A DNA stretch of 64,000 nt from Buddleja alternifolia (taxonomy: Eukaryota > Streptophyta > Magnoliopsida > Lamiales > Scrophulariaceae): NCBI GenBank assembly GCA_019426215.1, contig CM033392.1, positions 37,372,980 to 37,436,979 on the forward strand, in the 5' to 3' direction. The translations under genes were made by a program, and so were the position numbers. Positions 12,517-23,761 of this stretch are shown here, in pieces (the first letter of the stretch is position 1; each line of letters starts with the position of its first letter). The notes beneath the pieces are model-generated. The model was not told where the DNA came from, did not search any database, and worked only from the letters and a program-made list of their open reading frames with translations.

Positions 12517-12534
12517 TGGCGCCGTTGCCAGGAC
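12517..12534 (+). promoter_or_regulatory. Primer binding site of Athila-B
   Basis: TGGCGCCGTTGCCAGGAC begins six bases after the LTR end. It is the tRNA-Asp type with 3'-side mismatches compared with Athila-F. Confidence 0.82.
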
Positions 12535-12668
12535 TTGTTTATTTTTAGTTTTTTATTTCCATTTACATTTCATTATTCTTAGTTGTTGTTTATTTCATGC
12601 TTTTCTTTTATTTTCATATTAGTTTAATTTTGCTTCTTGTGTTAATTGATAGGTTTGGTTTGTGGTGC

Positions 12669-14524
12669 ATGACCCGCTCCTCCAACGAGCCCCCACTCGA
12701 TTTTGAGCCCAAGATAGAGCGCGTTCTTTGCGCTAGTAGACGAGCTCGAGAAATGGCCCACAATTTCAATCCTAATCCGAATAGGAACTTTCCTGATATG
12801 CATCTCCTGGAAAATACGGAATTGTTGCAAAATATACTCCAAGCTATGCAACCGGCCCCTCCACCACCTCCTCCATCGGTTCGTGGTAATCAACCACCCC
12901 GGGTACACACTACACCGGGACCCATTATTTTCCCGGACTTTGCTACTCTACATTACCACATTCCTTCTCATATGTTCGGGATGGTTCAAGCGGAGCCGTT
13001 TTATGGTGACTCAAGAGACTCACCTCATGACCACCTAGATCACTTTGAGAATGTGATCTCTACTATGCAATTCAACCAACGAGATCTTGATGTCGTCCGC
13101 CTCCGATTATTTCACTTCTCCATGAAAGATGAGGCCACTCTTTGGTACAAGTCGTTGCCCCCACAATCAGTTGGAACATGGGATGTGGCCACTTCTCAAC
13201 AAATTCTTCCCTCCATCAAAAATCAACGAGCTTAGAAGTGAGATCAAGGGGTTCAAACAAACAAGGAATGAGTCCTTAGCATCCGCATGGGCAAGGTACA
13301 AGGTATGCTTCAAAAGTGCCCCGATCACAATTATACCCGAGACGAGCAAGTTTAACACTTCTATAATGGAGTTCAATCTCGGATTTGACACCGACTCAAT
13401 GCGGGAGCCGGTGGTGACCTTTTGGGCCTTGATAGTACGTGTGGATTAAGCTTGAGCAAATGGCTAGGGAGGATGAACTTTACCTCGAAGATGATGATGA
13501 GCTCCCGTAACCAAATCGAAGGGTTGCTTGTGCGCAAGAATTAGAGAAAGTAGTTGCCCCGGAACCGGAGGTTGTAGATGTAACTTTTGTTGGGAATCAT
13601 AATCGACACCAGTTGAACTTTCACATACCTGAAAACTTCCCAAGGAGACCCAACCCCGCACAAAACGCACAACTGGGCATTTACCAACCCCCGAGGCCTC
13701 CTTTCAACAACCCACCTCTGAGGCAAGGCAATCTAAATGTGCCAGGACAAGGGCAAGTACGACGAGCGACTTGATGCTCAAATAAAGAAATCGGATACGG
13801 CGATCAATGACCTCCGTAATATGATGAAGGATATGTTCATGGAGATGAAGGATATGCGAACACAAATGGGTCAAATCTCCAATGCGATTAGTGCAAGAGC
13901 CCCAGGAACTCTACCAAGCGACACGAAGAAGAACTCGAAAGAACAATGCTATGTAATTTTTTTAAGGAGTATGGAGCACAATTGGAAAATGAATCAATCA
14001 GAGTGTTGGCGCCCAAACGCCCCTCAGATGGCGCCCAGGCGCCAGACACACCTGGAACTGAAAATCTGCTACGCACTCCCGCGCCTAAGCGTGAATCAGA
14101 TGGCGACCTGGCGCAGGATCTCATTCAGCAGGAAGAATTGGTACACACAGTCGCGCTCGAGCGCCGCTTTCCACACGCCCAGGCGTATCCAACTTCGCGC
14201 CCAGGCTCCGATATCAGCGTCCAGGCACCATTTCGTGCTACTTCAAGTCTTGGTTCCTTGACTCCAATGCCTCCTCCTCCCATTGAGATTCGTCTTCCCT
14301 TTCCAAATGCACAGAAAAGGAAAAAGAAGGAGATGGATCCGAGTTTCCTCCGAATTTTGTCTATTCTTTGTGGGGTGAGGATAAATATTCCTTTTGTGGA
14401 CGCCATTTTGCAAATACCCAAATATGTTAAGTTCTTCAAGGATATTTTATCCAATAAAAAAAGGTGGGAGGAAAAGGAAACACTTTGTCTAACCAAGGAA
14501 TGCTCCGCCGTCTTACTCAGCTAA
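12669..14524 (+). pseudogene. gag: Athila-B gag remnant
   Basis: Starts MTRSSNEPPLDFEPKIERVL, aligned with Athila-A and F. The gag core (LRLFHFSMKDEATLWYKSLPP) reads to about 13185, where a frameshift moves it to another frame (LLNKFFPPSKINELRSEIKGFKQ). More shifts and stops follow up to about 13740. The coiled segment [25 protein letters not shown] is intact. The linker (13990-14240) contains GCGCC-type palindromes read as AQAP, then [30 protein letters not shown]. It ends at an in-frame TAA (14522-14524) directly before the protease segment. There is no CCHC knuckle, as in the other Athila copies. Confidence 0.82.
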
Positions 14525-15238
14525 TTGCCTTGCAAGCTAAAGGACCCAGGGAGTCTCAGAATACCGTGCACTATTGGCCATCTCAAGTTTGACAAGGTTA
14601 TTTGTGATTCGGGAGCGAGTATCAACCTTCTTCCCTACTCTATTTTTCAAAAGCTTGGCCTTGGAGATCCTATGCTAACATCAATGTTCGTGCAATTGGC
14701 AAATCGCTCTATCAAGAAACCAAAGGGCATTTTCGAGGATGTCATTGTACAAGTCGACAAGTTCTTCTATCCACGTGACTTCATGGTTCTCGAAATGGAT
14801 AGTGACATTGACGTCCCCTTGATTCTAGGCAGACCCTTCTTAGATACTATCAACACCAAGATCGACGTGGGAAAGGTTAAATTGACATTGAAAGTGGCTG
14901 CTGAAAAGATGATATTCGATGTTTATCCTGATATGCAACCGCCTATGAATGATCTTACTTGTTCATATGTTGATGCTATCCACCTTTGGTTTGATGAGAA
15001 ATGCACACTTGGTAAGACTAAGCGCACTCCTACGACGGAGGATGAGATCCCCAATGAGCAACAAGGCAAGATCAGAAAAGATGATTTTTACATGAAGTAC
15101 ATCCCACCACATCTACGTGTTCGTGAGATCGATAAGATAAATACGGAACGAAGGTCAAATCTCAAATCACTGCAATATGAGTGGAGACGAGTGGGGTCCA
15201 AGAACAAATTGGGGCATGATAAGGATATTGTTGTGTAA
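14525..15238 (+). pseudogene. Athila-B aspartic protease with unusual C-terminal tail
   Basis: Open frame continuing gag after one stop. Retropepsin motifs are clear: [16 protein letters not shown] (catalytic Asp about residue 35) and [10 protein letters not shown] (about 98). Homology to Athila-A/F lasts to about residue 146 (KMIFDVYPDMQPPMNDLTCSYVDAI). The last 90 or so residues are different: charged, with KYIPPHLRVREIDKIN and EWRRVGSKNKLGHD, ending in a stop. Athila-like DNA resumes at about 15277, just before the post-pol hairpin. The RT-IN region is thus replaced by a short tail that keeps the frame. I do not recognise the tail. Confidence 0.78.
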
Positions 15239-15302
15239 AATGGGTCACCTATTTGAACCTCAAAGAGCACAAAGTTAAGCTAATGACTATAAACAAGCGC
15301 TT

Positions 15303-15320
15303 CTTGGGAGGCAACCCAAG
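15303..15320 (+). promoter_or_regulatory. Conserved post-pol hairpin (Athila-B)
   Basis: CTTGGG-AGGCAA-CCCAAG, identical to the copies after pol in Athila-A and Athila-F although the upstream gene here lacks RT and integrase. Confidence 0.7.
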
Positions 15321-15479
15321 CTCTCTTTCCTTTCTCGTCTTTTCATATTTCTAGTTTAGTTTGCTTTGTTTTATTTTGTTTTCTTTTGCTTAGTCTTTGT
15401 TTAGTTTGAGTTTATCGTTGTGCCGATTGTTTTCTTTCTTTATTTATGCAGGAAACAGACTTAAATTGCAACACCTCAA

Positions 15480-15800
15480 AGCCACGCCTGGGCGTCGCGT
15501 ATATCGCGCCTAGGTTCCAATCCACCACAGTTGCCAATTTCGGTTCGCAGGTCCACACCAAGGCGCAATCTCACTCACGCCTGGGTGTAGACCCAGAACA
15601 CGCTTAGGCGCCATCACACTGCGCATAGGCACCGAAGGAGGTCAAAAGTCAGTTGTGTTTCGCATCCTGGCGCCTGAGCGCCACCATATCTGCGCCTGGG
15701 AGCCGTTCGAACCATGCCCAAGCATCACATACCTCGCGCCCGTGCGCCGACTGATTCCCAAAAGCCAATTTGTGCTTCGCAGGACGGCGCCTAGGCGCCG
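15480..15800 (+). repeat. Palindrome cluster, pol-env spacer of Athila-B
   Basis: Roughly ten degenerate units around GCGCCTAGGCGC. The best is at about 15785-15800, just before the TATA-like site. More decayed than in Athila-F. Confidence 0.7.
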
Positions 15801-15806
15801 ATCAGG

Positions 15807-15813
15807 TATATAC
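15807..15813 (+). promoter_or_regulatory. TATA-like site upstream of post-pol ORF (Athila-B)
   Basis: TATATAC in the context ATCAGGTATATAC, equivalent to CTCAGGTATAAA(A) in Athila-F and A. Weaker than the other two. Confidence 0.35.
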
Positions 15814-16780
15814 TTACTTTAAGTCAGAATTAGGTCAAAACAACTCATCATCTCTCTCTCTACACTGTGTTCCGCCGTGCCCACCTCATCTCCTCCTTAA
15901 ATCCACCGTCGGCCGCTGACAGAACCACCGATTTCTGCTGATTCGCCGCATGAACAGTCACTCTCGATCTCTTTTGGTGTGGGGCTCATTTCCGTCGGTC
16001 TACACATCTCTTTGAGCAATAAGGTGAGTGCTTGGCTGATTCTTTGAAGCTTTATTACGTATTTGAGCCAAATAGGGAATGGGCTTGTTGATATTTGCGA
16101 TTTTATGCCATAACTGTTGATGCTTATCGCTTGGTTGCTTTAGGGGTGTAGCGCCCACCGAGCACCTGGTGGCCCGCCACACCGCAATGCCAGCTCGATC
16201 CAGGATATCGTCCTTTCTCGAGTCAGCGCTAAGCGTCAGACCTATACTAATACTTCATTTGCTGAAACTAAAAATTTTCATTCCAACTAAACCAACCATA
16301 CATCCTTCATCAGTCTTACATAATTCAACAACAACTCTGTCAATTGCAGGTCTCCATGCCAAAACATATACATACCCAATCATACATCCCAAAGAAGCAC
16401 TTTCTCTAATAGCAATGAACTAATGCTTCCTTTACTCCTCATTTCTCCCTTCGTATCCAACACACTAAGCTTATCTGAAAAGGAAGAAAGAGGGAGGGGT
16501 GAGTCCGAATGACTCAGTGAGGTAGGTTACGGATTGCTTTACCTTTATCTTTAAAAGGAATCTGCAACGGAATATTACGGGAGGAACAAGATTACACTTA
16601 TCGAGCAAATCATTGGAGAAAATAAACTATCAGAAGGATGAATATCAATCACGATACACACAACATAACCAAAATGAATAACTCATATACTTTAGTAATC
16701 ATATCATGTGATCGTGATCCGTCTCCCAACTGTCCCATACCAGCGGGAGACTTCACATCCTTTGAGAATTGCAAGTGTCA

Positions 16781-17126
16781 GGATTCTAGTGGTGGCTCCT
16801 ACGGGTTCAAGACGTGGCCCCCGCCGTCACGTGGCACTTTGTCCCGTATAGCACTTAGCTCCCTTAAGTCTGCGAAACTTCCAGGTGTCAGGATTCTAGA
16901 GGTGGCTCCTACGGGTTCAAGAGGTGGCCCCCGTCGTCGCGTGGCACTTTGTCCCACATAGCACTTAGCTCCCTTCACTCTGCCTTTTACGAGTCAAAGC
17001 TTTAATCAAGAAGAGGACATATCGCTGATGGATGCCGGACATTAGGATTCTAGTGGTGGCTCCTACGGGTTCAAGAGGTGGCCCCCGCCGTCGCGTGGCA
17101 CTTTCTCCCGCATAGCACTTAGCTCC
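16781..17126 (+). repeat. Three copies of an 82-bp motif inside the solo LTR
   Basis: Units start at 16781, 16891 and 17045. Each runs GGATTCTAGTGGTGGCTCC ... GTGGCCCCCGCCGTCGCGTGGCACTT ... CATAGCACTTAGCTCC. Spacing is unequal (110 and 154 bases), so it is a dispersed rather than head-to-tail repeat. GC-rich units in AT-rich DNA suggest LTR enhancer repeats. Confidence 0.75.
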
Positions 17127-18996
17127 TTTGGCCGACGGAATGGAACCAAGGAATACAATGGTTTCAACATGTTAAGAAAGATATTGATTTGATATTCATG
17201 CGATAAGACTCGCGGAAATTGACAATGATTAGAAAGAAGAATATTTCGAGGTAAAACATATACCATAGACGTGAAAAGGATAACGTTGGGAATCACGAGA
17301 TATTAAACCGATCAGAATATTTAGGAATCAACAATCATCACGAACCAATCAAGAAGATACCGATAAAATATTTGTTAAGGAAACAAGAAAATCACAAGTA
17401 GGTAAAGCAATTAAAGAGTTTTAAGGAAAAGAGAAACCCTCACTGTTACAACTCGATGTCATCGCCTTGTGTCTCGTCTAACCACAATCCATCCTGCTGT
17501 CCAAATACACCGTCATATTCTTAACTTATAATACTTTATAATCCAACCAAATACAACAAGTTATATCATACCATCCAACCATATAAGCAATTAGGTTGAA
17601 ACAAACCTCCTTACGTGCGCAATATACTTCAACAATTTTTAAAACAATCTCGGAATGAAACTCCCTTCTAAATTTTTTCAGGATATCCGAAAGGACGCTG
17701 AAAAAGTCTACATAATTTTTCCAGATTTAATTTCCTTGTGAAATTGGGGATTCAATCAACGAAACGGGACCGTCCTGATAGATTTTTTGAGAACAGACAA
17801 CTTATATTCAAATATTTTTATAAAATCCCCTGTTTACGGAAAACTTCCAAAATTTATATGACGTCTCTATAACATATGTATAAGCTACTGTAAAATGTTT
17901 AGAGTAAACCAAAATTTCCAGGTACACGAAATATCTTCAAAACAGAAACAATTCTCAATTCCGCCGAACAGACTGGCGATTTTGTTCAACCGTTTTTAGA
18001 AAATTCCACAAAACTCCAATACTCACCAAATTTTCCAGAGATGTTATAAACATAACCAAGATAATACAGAAATTTTAATATAATCAAATTATTGGGTTTG
18101 ATCTCTGAAATACCGATTTCAATATCAAAATCAGAAGCTGAAATTTCCATACTTCTTATTTTCATGTCAAAATCAACATGCATGTCCTAGATACTTTTTA
18201 GAAACTTATTAATTTGACATTAAATTACCCAATGAAGCTTGAAATACAAATATATCCATGGGTATACAAGAATTTAGCCAGATCCTACATCTATTCACAC
18301 ATGCAACTATAATTTCAACCCAACATTCACAATCACATCATGCATGCAAGAATCTAACTATCAAGTCAATAACCCATCAACAAAGTATGATTAATATGTC
18401 ACTAGAGGTGTGATAATTTGATACCTAACACTGAGAGAGATGAAACCCACTTCCAATCCATAGCTTGCCAAAATTTCCCCAGTAGGAGATTTTGTCTCTG
18501 TGCAAAAGGGTCACGGTTGGACGACCTTTGTGACCAATTACGAACTTCTGTGTAGAAACCAAAACAACCGTATTCTTCCTCTATCTCTTAGTAAGAAATT
18601 AAGACCAATTACACTAAATTTGGATATTGTTTGAGCCTACAAATCGAAGATCTCCCAACACTGCGCAGCCTGCGTTTTTCCCTTTTCCAGCTTTTGAAAT
18701 TTTCCTATTTTGTGAGAGGAATATTGAGGAGCTTTGAACTCCAGCTGGTTTGCTGAGTGTATATATGAAGGTGATGGTTAAAAAGGTAGTGAAAAAAATA
18801 AATGGAGATTAATCCTCCATGGGCCACGTTTTTAGGCAAGATGAGATGTGATTAGCTTAACATGCCACCTCCTAATCTTCCTCCCCCTATTAGAGCATGT
18901 GGCTGCATGTATATATGTGCATGTGTTTGTGCCTATATATATGTAGGTAGGTATGGACACCTTTAAATATTAGCAATATACAATTGGTGAATCTAT

Positions 18997-19018
18997 CTAT
19001 CTATATATATATATATTA
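18997..19018. repeat. (TATC)n/(TA)n microsatellite
   Basis: Short CTATCTATC then TATATATATATA tract in the solo LTR. Confidence 0.8.
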
Positions 19019-19233
19019 AATGACGTAATGCATCAACTATTCCACAATGATGTGTAAATACTACTAACCTATTTCACCTATAGATATAATAATAGTTATT
19101 AAGCAAGTAGTAATATATTTTTGGTCGAACACAAATCGCTAAAATCGAATAAATTACGAAATCTAATTAGCGGTAATTATAATGTTTACCTTCGCTTCTC
19201 CGAAATGAGGGACCGAGAATATTGGGTGTTACA

Positions 19234-19521
19234 GGGGGTGTCGAGTTGCTGTTTATGTTAGGCTTTACAGAGAAGTTTTGAGAATTCTTAGCAATATTTG
19301 ATTTCCAAACGGTGCGAATTCGGCTAAAGGGATGTCTTATGCAGATTTGTTATCCATTGTTGTGTGCAAATAGGGATTGATTGTTTGGGTTAGCCATGAA
19401 TTCAGTTTTGAGTTGTTGTGTTGCGATTGCTGCTTCTATTCAGCGTGGGCCATTGTTGGATTTGGTTGTGTGTTTTGGGGTTGTAGTTTAATACCTTTAC
19501 GCTACTGAAATTCTATACAAA
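19234..19521 (+). other. Athila-B leader, right of the solo LTR
   Basis: No coding region. It matches loosely the DNA just upstream of the post-pol ORF in Athila-F (shared TTGGATTxGGTTGT and TTTACGCTACTGAAATT-like segments). Confidence 0.55.
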
Positions 19522-19885
19522 ATGCCTAAGCAACCCTCGAAACAATCTAAAGGAAAAAAGAAAGTGGGGGAAGGGTCGTCCAATGCCCCCGAGCTTCCCC
19601 TCGACTCGACCATCTCGGGCCTTGACCCTCGATTCTCTGACCCGGAGGAACAAATAATTTGTCATTGCCTCAACAATCGAACTATCATCAAGGAGAAGTA
19701 TCTAGTTACCCGTGGGCAACCTTCGGTGCGTGAGTTAGTTGAGTTTCATCACTTGCAGTAATTCTGTCAGAAGCACGAGGCCATCCGCGTCCCTTGGGTT
19801 CAAGAGTTCTTTAGTGTCGGGGCATATCATGAGCTCACGGCCACGAAACGAAATAACCCCGAGCACGAGGTTTGCCATTATTTTT
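19522..19885 (+). pseudogene. Athila-B post-pol ORF, N-terminal fragment
   Basis: MPKQPSKQSKGKKKVGEGSSN aligns with MPNTSSKQTKRKKKVGEGSSN of the other copies. It reads 79 codons to a TAA at 19759-19761 after VEFHHLQ, and the same frame continues with IRVPWVQEFFSVGA to about 19885, where homology ends abruptly. The C-terminal four fifths are missing. Confidence 0.75.
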
Positions 19886-21857
19886 AAGTTCAACATAGGA
19901 GGATGACAATGGGTTGTTTTCCCTCTTTTATATCCAATATAGTTTCTTATGGCATATTCTATTTTTTCTTTCCTTGAGTCATGTAATTGATTTTGTTTAT
20001 GTGCATGCATCAAGAGTGGCTCGTAATCCTTTTCCCCCTAATATTATTATTGTTGTTGTATGAGCTTGTCTCGAACCTGACTTGAGGTTCTGATGACAAG
20101 TATTTTCGAACATACTAGAAGCTATTATTAGCAAAGTGACTTTTTTAAGTTTCATATGATAAATCAATTTTTTCTCCACGTTCATTTATTTATACTTCAA
20201 TATTCATGATAGTTATTTCAACCTATATCCTCTTTCTTGTCTCAAGACCTCAAGGTTGTATCATTTACTTGATTGCACCAAAAAATAATTATTCAATTGG
20301 AGGTTGAATTACGACATGTGTTTGGTGACTTAGAACATAGGGGCGGTGACTTTGCTTTTGTTTGATATCAGTGAGTGATTGGGCTAGATTGTTGTGAATA
20401 TACGATTATGTGTATTGCATCCACATAGGTGTGTAATTGCCCGCCAAAAAAATGTGGTTGCAAGATTGCTTAGGACATGCGTACTCGTTTTATCATTAAA
20501 AGGAAAATGAACTCAATTTCAGTTTTGCATGTATGTTCTAGACTATTTTTTGAAGCTTCTGATGAATGAATTTTGGAATCAAACTATTTCTCAATAAACT
20601 TAGCTAAGTTCAAAACGTACTTGTGAAAGTTGGTAAATAATGGAGTCATGGACAAATACAAATTTTTATACCTTCGGAAAAAAAAAACTGCTAGAAATTT
20701 TTTTTCGATCTTGAAAGGGTCCACCTTCAGAATAAAATTATATATTAAAGACTTTTTCACTTCAGAAACTTTCTGGTATTATTTTTGAGGTGTTAAGGTA
20801 TGACCTCTAATTTATTTAAAAAACTTTCGAATAAATGGGGTATGCTATAAAACTTTTGAATTGTAAAGTTCCTTTTATGCATCTTATGATTTTGGTAAAT
20901 CCATTTTTCTCCTCCACATTTACTGATTCTAGTAATTAGTATCTTTACCTTGATCTTGGCTTTTCTAAATCACTCTACATGTACTTGTATTCAATTATTT
21001 TTTACTCCCTTTTCTTACAAACCCACCTCTAACAAATCTGCAAGAATACTTAAGGACTCTAAAAGTTATAATTTTATATGAGTTTTCCTATACTCTATAT
21101 TGTGTTACTTCATACTCTATTTTCAATTTTACTTCTCATTCTTCCGCCTAATTCCAGAAAATCATTTTGTCAATTTGTCATATATTCTTACTCACTAGAA
21201 ACTAATATTTAGTCAAACTTTACCAAATTGATTGTTTTAAAAATTTGAGTCGGTTGTATTTGTTGTAAGTACTTTCTGGCAAATTATAACTATTTTCCTG
21301 TCTAGTTTATCTTAAAGCTAGTTGTTAACAAGTTATTTGATTTGGTCATTTCGTTTAATAGAAACTTAACTCAAAAGTATGTTTTTTCAAGTTCCATCTT
21401 TGGATCGTACCTATTATAATTGAACCTTCAAGCATGATATAGTCATTGATCTTATCTTTTGTTTTAATTTTTTTTTTCTAGTATCCCCACATTATTTACT
21501 TATCTATTCAACCTCTTTGTATGTTTTGGTCTGACTGCTTTTCTTCCGACATGCTATTTAATATTATTTAAATTTATTTAAATCTCCTTATTTGTATATG
21601 ATATTCCTTTCTACCAAAAAAAAAAGTATATGATATTCCTTCTTGCTCTATTATAATTCAAAATGCTAGGTTAAGTTATCCTACTTTTGGAACTTTGTAA
21701 ATTCTTGAGAAATTACTCTTGTTGTGTGTGTCATCCATTCAAGGTGAATGAATGAAAAAATAAAAAATAAAAATTTCCCTTATGTTTTGTCTTTTTCTGG
21801 GTAAATCCAACTCAAGTGTGAATTTGGGGACCAAAGTCTTTTAAGGAGGGGCGAGTG
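19886..21857. other. AT-rich DNA without recognisable features
   Basis: About 2 kb of AT-rich sequence with no ORF of note and no match to other parts of the window. It may be the remains of an old insertion that removed the rest of Athila-B. Confidence 0.5.
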
Positions 21858-22289
21858 TGATACGATACCCCTCCTATTTTAGTGCAATAGGGTTTCATTT
21901 GCATATTTTGTGAATGCACGGGTCTGAATAATTTAATGTTGTGGTATTATTGTAAAAGTAGGGAGTGTAAAAGTTGATTTTTTCTGTAATAATTATGCTT
22001 ACAAGTTTAATGACTACTTTTTATAAACTTAAGAAAAAGGATTATTGTGTGATATCTATACTATATATACTTTCCTATACAAGTTTAGTAATTTAGGGGT
22101 TCAATTTTGAATCATTATGTTATCTCTCCTTAGGAATTGGAAATTACTTGATTTAATATGTATTAGTAGTATCTCAAAGTAAATAAATTGGCTTGAATGA
22201 CAAATTATATACTGTAAGGATTTGAGTGTTACATTATATACATGAAAGCACTTGAATGTTAAATTTATTGAAGAGGGGCCTATTAGATA
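21858..22289 (+). repeat. Possible 3' LTR start of an unidentified Ty3/gypsy element
   Basis: The purine-rich run TTTTAAGGAGGGGCGAG (21841-21857) is followed directly by TGTGATACGATACCCC, the layout of a PPT and LTR start. The frame just upstream (FGDQSLLRRGECDT) could be the very end of a pol gene. No second LTR copy is in the window. The right side stops where a Copia LTR fragment begins. Confidence 0.3.
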
Positions 22290-22701
22290 TGTTAGGAATT
22301 TCATGTTAGATGTTTTGATGATGACAAGATAGGATTTTTATGTTAGACCCCAAAATATAATGTAAGTTTATGTTTCATAGATCAATTGTATAAGCATTTG
22401 AAAGTATGTAATTTTGTTAGGCTTGTAATTTTTATCTTTGTAGATTTTAGACTAAGTATTAGATACTGAATCGCTAATAGAATTCTAGGTGAGTCTATTA
22501 GAAAAGAAGTTGAAGATCAGCGTCTGAAGTCAGAAGAAGATGAAGATTTATCCTTAGCGTCTGTCAAAAGGACTATTTTAGGATTCTTGAATCTAACGCT
22601 CAAAGCACTCTAGCGATCAGAATCAGATTCACCTGAAATAAATTCTCAATTCATGAAGGACTTAAATGCAATCATTCAACGGACATTTATTTCCAACGGA
22701 A
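22290..22701 (+). repeat. SIRE-D-family LTR fragment (first ~410 bp)
   Basis: Begins TGTTAGGAATTTCATGTTAG and follows 35314-35740 closely (ACTGAATCGCTAATAGAATTC, GATCAGCGTCTGAAGTC, CACTCTAGCGATCAGAATC). It ends at AACGGAA where a truncated Tat-C LTR starts. This is the 5' part of the LTR only. Confidence 0.85.
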
Positions 22702-22974
22702 TTTTACTGGGGGAGTGGATAATGATTATCTTCCAGCTCCTTTGAGGTATTTATATGGAGCTGGCTATGGGCTGTGGGCTATTGGGGCCCTACTTTGCCA
22801 GGAGCCCAATACGCTTAATTTATTGTTATTATTATGTTTAAGCTAATAAAATAACTCTAGTATTGGGCTTGATAGATACATTAACCGCGAACTTTGATCC
22901 GCGGGAGACCCCCTGACCCGAGCCGATGATGCGCCAAATTACCATAATGCCCCTATACATTTTGGCTCACATCA
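22702..22974 (-). repeat. 3' LTR of Tat-C, truncated
   Basis: Matches 29579-29866 (ACTGGGGGAGT, GGAGCTGGCT, TTTGCCAGGAGCCCAATA, CGCCAAATTACCATAATG) and has the same terminus CACATCA. About 210 bases of the other end are missing at the junction with the Copia LTR fragment. Confidence 0.88.
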
Positions 22975-22998
22975 CATGCCCCCTGCTCCCGAGTTCGA
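22975..22998 (-). promoter_or_regulatory. Polypurine tract of Tat-C
   Basis: Minus strand CGGGAGCAGGGGGCATG directly precedes the LTR start TGATGTGAGCC. Confidence 0.65.
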
Positions 22999-23761
22999 AA
23001 GATACTCGGGAGCAGACATTACCCCGCTTAGGCAAGGCCAATTAACTTTGACTCCTATAGGGTAGTGGGTCATACAGGAACCTCACCTACCTCTTACTTA
23101 AGTGGGGGAAGGAGGTAGGTCTCACCCTTACCTCTCATTCATACTCTCCCTCACTCAACTCCTCTCCTCAAAAGTTTCTCTCTTTAGGAGTCTCCTTTCC
23201 TTCCTTCAACCATAGGCAAAACTCAAGGCAATCAAGGTAATGCTTACGTAATAATACTTTCTCTTCTACGCCCAAGATGTTAGAATGTAGTATTTTTTGT
23301 TCTCGAGGATCCATTCGACGGGGGAGTTTAACGACACTCCCGGGGCTGTGGCGTCTACGTGGCAAGGTAATTTAGGGTCACGGCTGCGAGACCAACACCT
23401 CGGTTGATCGCGAGGCCGGTGCCTCGCAGCTAGTTGACCGCGCGACTAACACCTCGCAGCCGATTGACTGCGAGACCAACGCCTCGCGGTTGATCGCAAG
23501 GCCTATGCCTCGTGGTCAGGTGGCCATGAGGCACCAATCCTCGCGGATCGCGAGGCCGGTGCCTCGTGGTCGGTTGACCACAAGGCATGTCTTCCTAGGG
23601 GCAATACTAGCGAGGGGCTCAAGCTGTCTCGCCCCGAGGTCATTTTACTGCGCGATTAAACCACGAGATGCTTAGTTTGCCCCTGAATTAGAGCTTCTCA
23701 CTGTGTGGTCTAGCACTTTAGATAATGCTTGTAGATACTTTGTTATTGATAGAGTCTATTT
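22999..23761 (+). other. Upstream region of the Tat-C antisense gene
   Basis: Lies between the 3' LTR and the antisense gene, so it should hold that gene's promoter. It has a CT-rich stretch near 23090-23190 and a GC-rich hairpin minisatellite (23385-23600). Confidence 0.5.
23385..23600. repeat. Hairpin-forming GC-rich minisatellite
   Basis: About eight units starting near 23385, 23409, 23438, 23468, 23492, 23524, 23549 and 23579, spaced 23-32 bases. The best unit (23410-23427) is GCGAGGC-CGGT-GCCTCGC, a perfect 7-bp stem with a 4-base loop, separated by linkers like AGTTGACC. Other units have decayed stems. Confidence 0.8.

Larger units (their letters stand above)
15239..16146 (+). other. 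Athila-B post-pol spacer and leader
   Basis: No coding region. Contains the conserved hairpin (15303-15320), about ten degenerate GCGCC palindromes (15480-15800), a TATA-like site (15807-15813), a CT-rich leader, and a donor-like AAG|GTGAGT at 16023/16024. The order matches 57175-58193 of Athila-F. Confidence 0.7.
16147..19233. mobile_element. Solo LTR of a Tekay/Del-like Ty3/gypsy element (about 3.09 kb)
   Basis: Begins TGTAGCGCCCACCG and ends ATTGGGTGTTACA, the terminal pattern of long Tekay/Del-type LTRs. Flanks are AGGGG on the left and GGGGG on the right, a near-perfect 5-bp duplication. Athila-B leader sequence continues on both sides, so one LTR-sized unit was inserted without an internal region. 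I see no ORF of significance. The lineage is inferred from ends and length only. Confidence 0.65.
11636..19885 (+). mobile_element. Athila-B: degraded gag-protease-only Athila relative
   Basis: Order: truncated 5' LTR (11636-12510), PBS, gag with frameshifts (12669-14524), protease with a private C-terminal tail (14525-15238), conserved hairpin, palindrome cluster, leader, then the start of the post-pol ORF (19522-19885). There is no RT, RNase H or integrase anywhere between protease and hairpin, so it is non-autonomous. Athila-A is inserted in its 5' LTR and a Tekay-like solo LTR in its post-pol leader. No 3' LTR is visible; homology stops near 19885. Confidence 0.85.
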
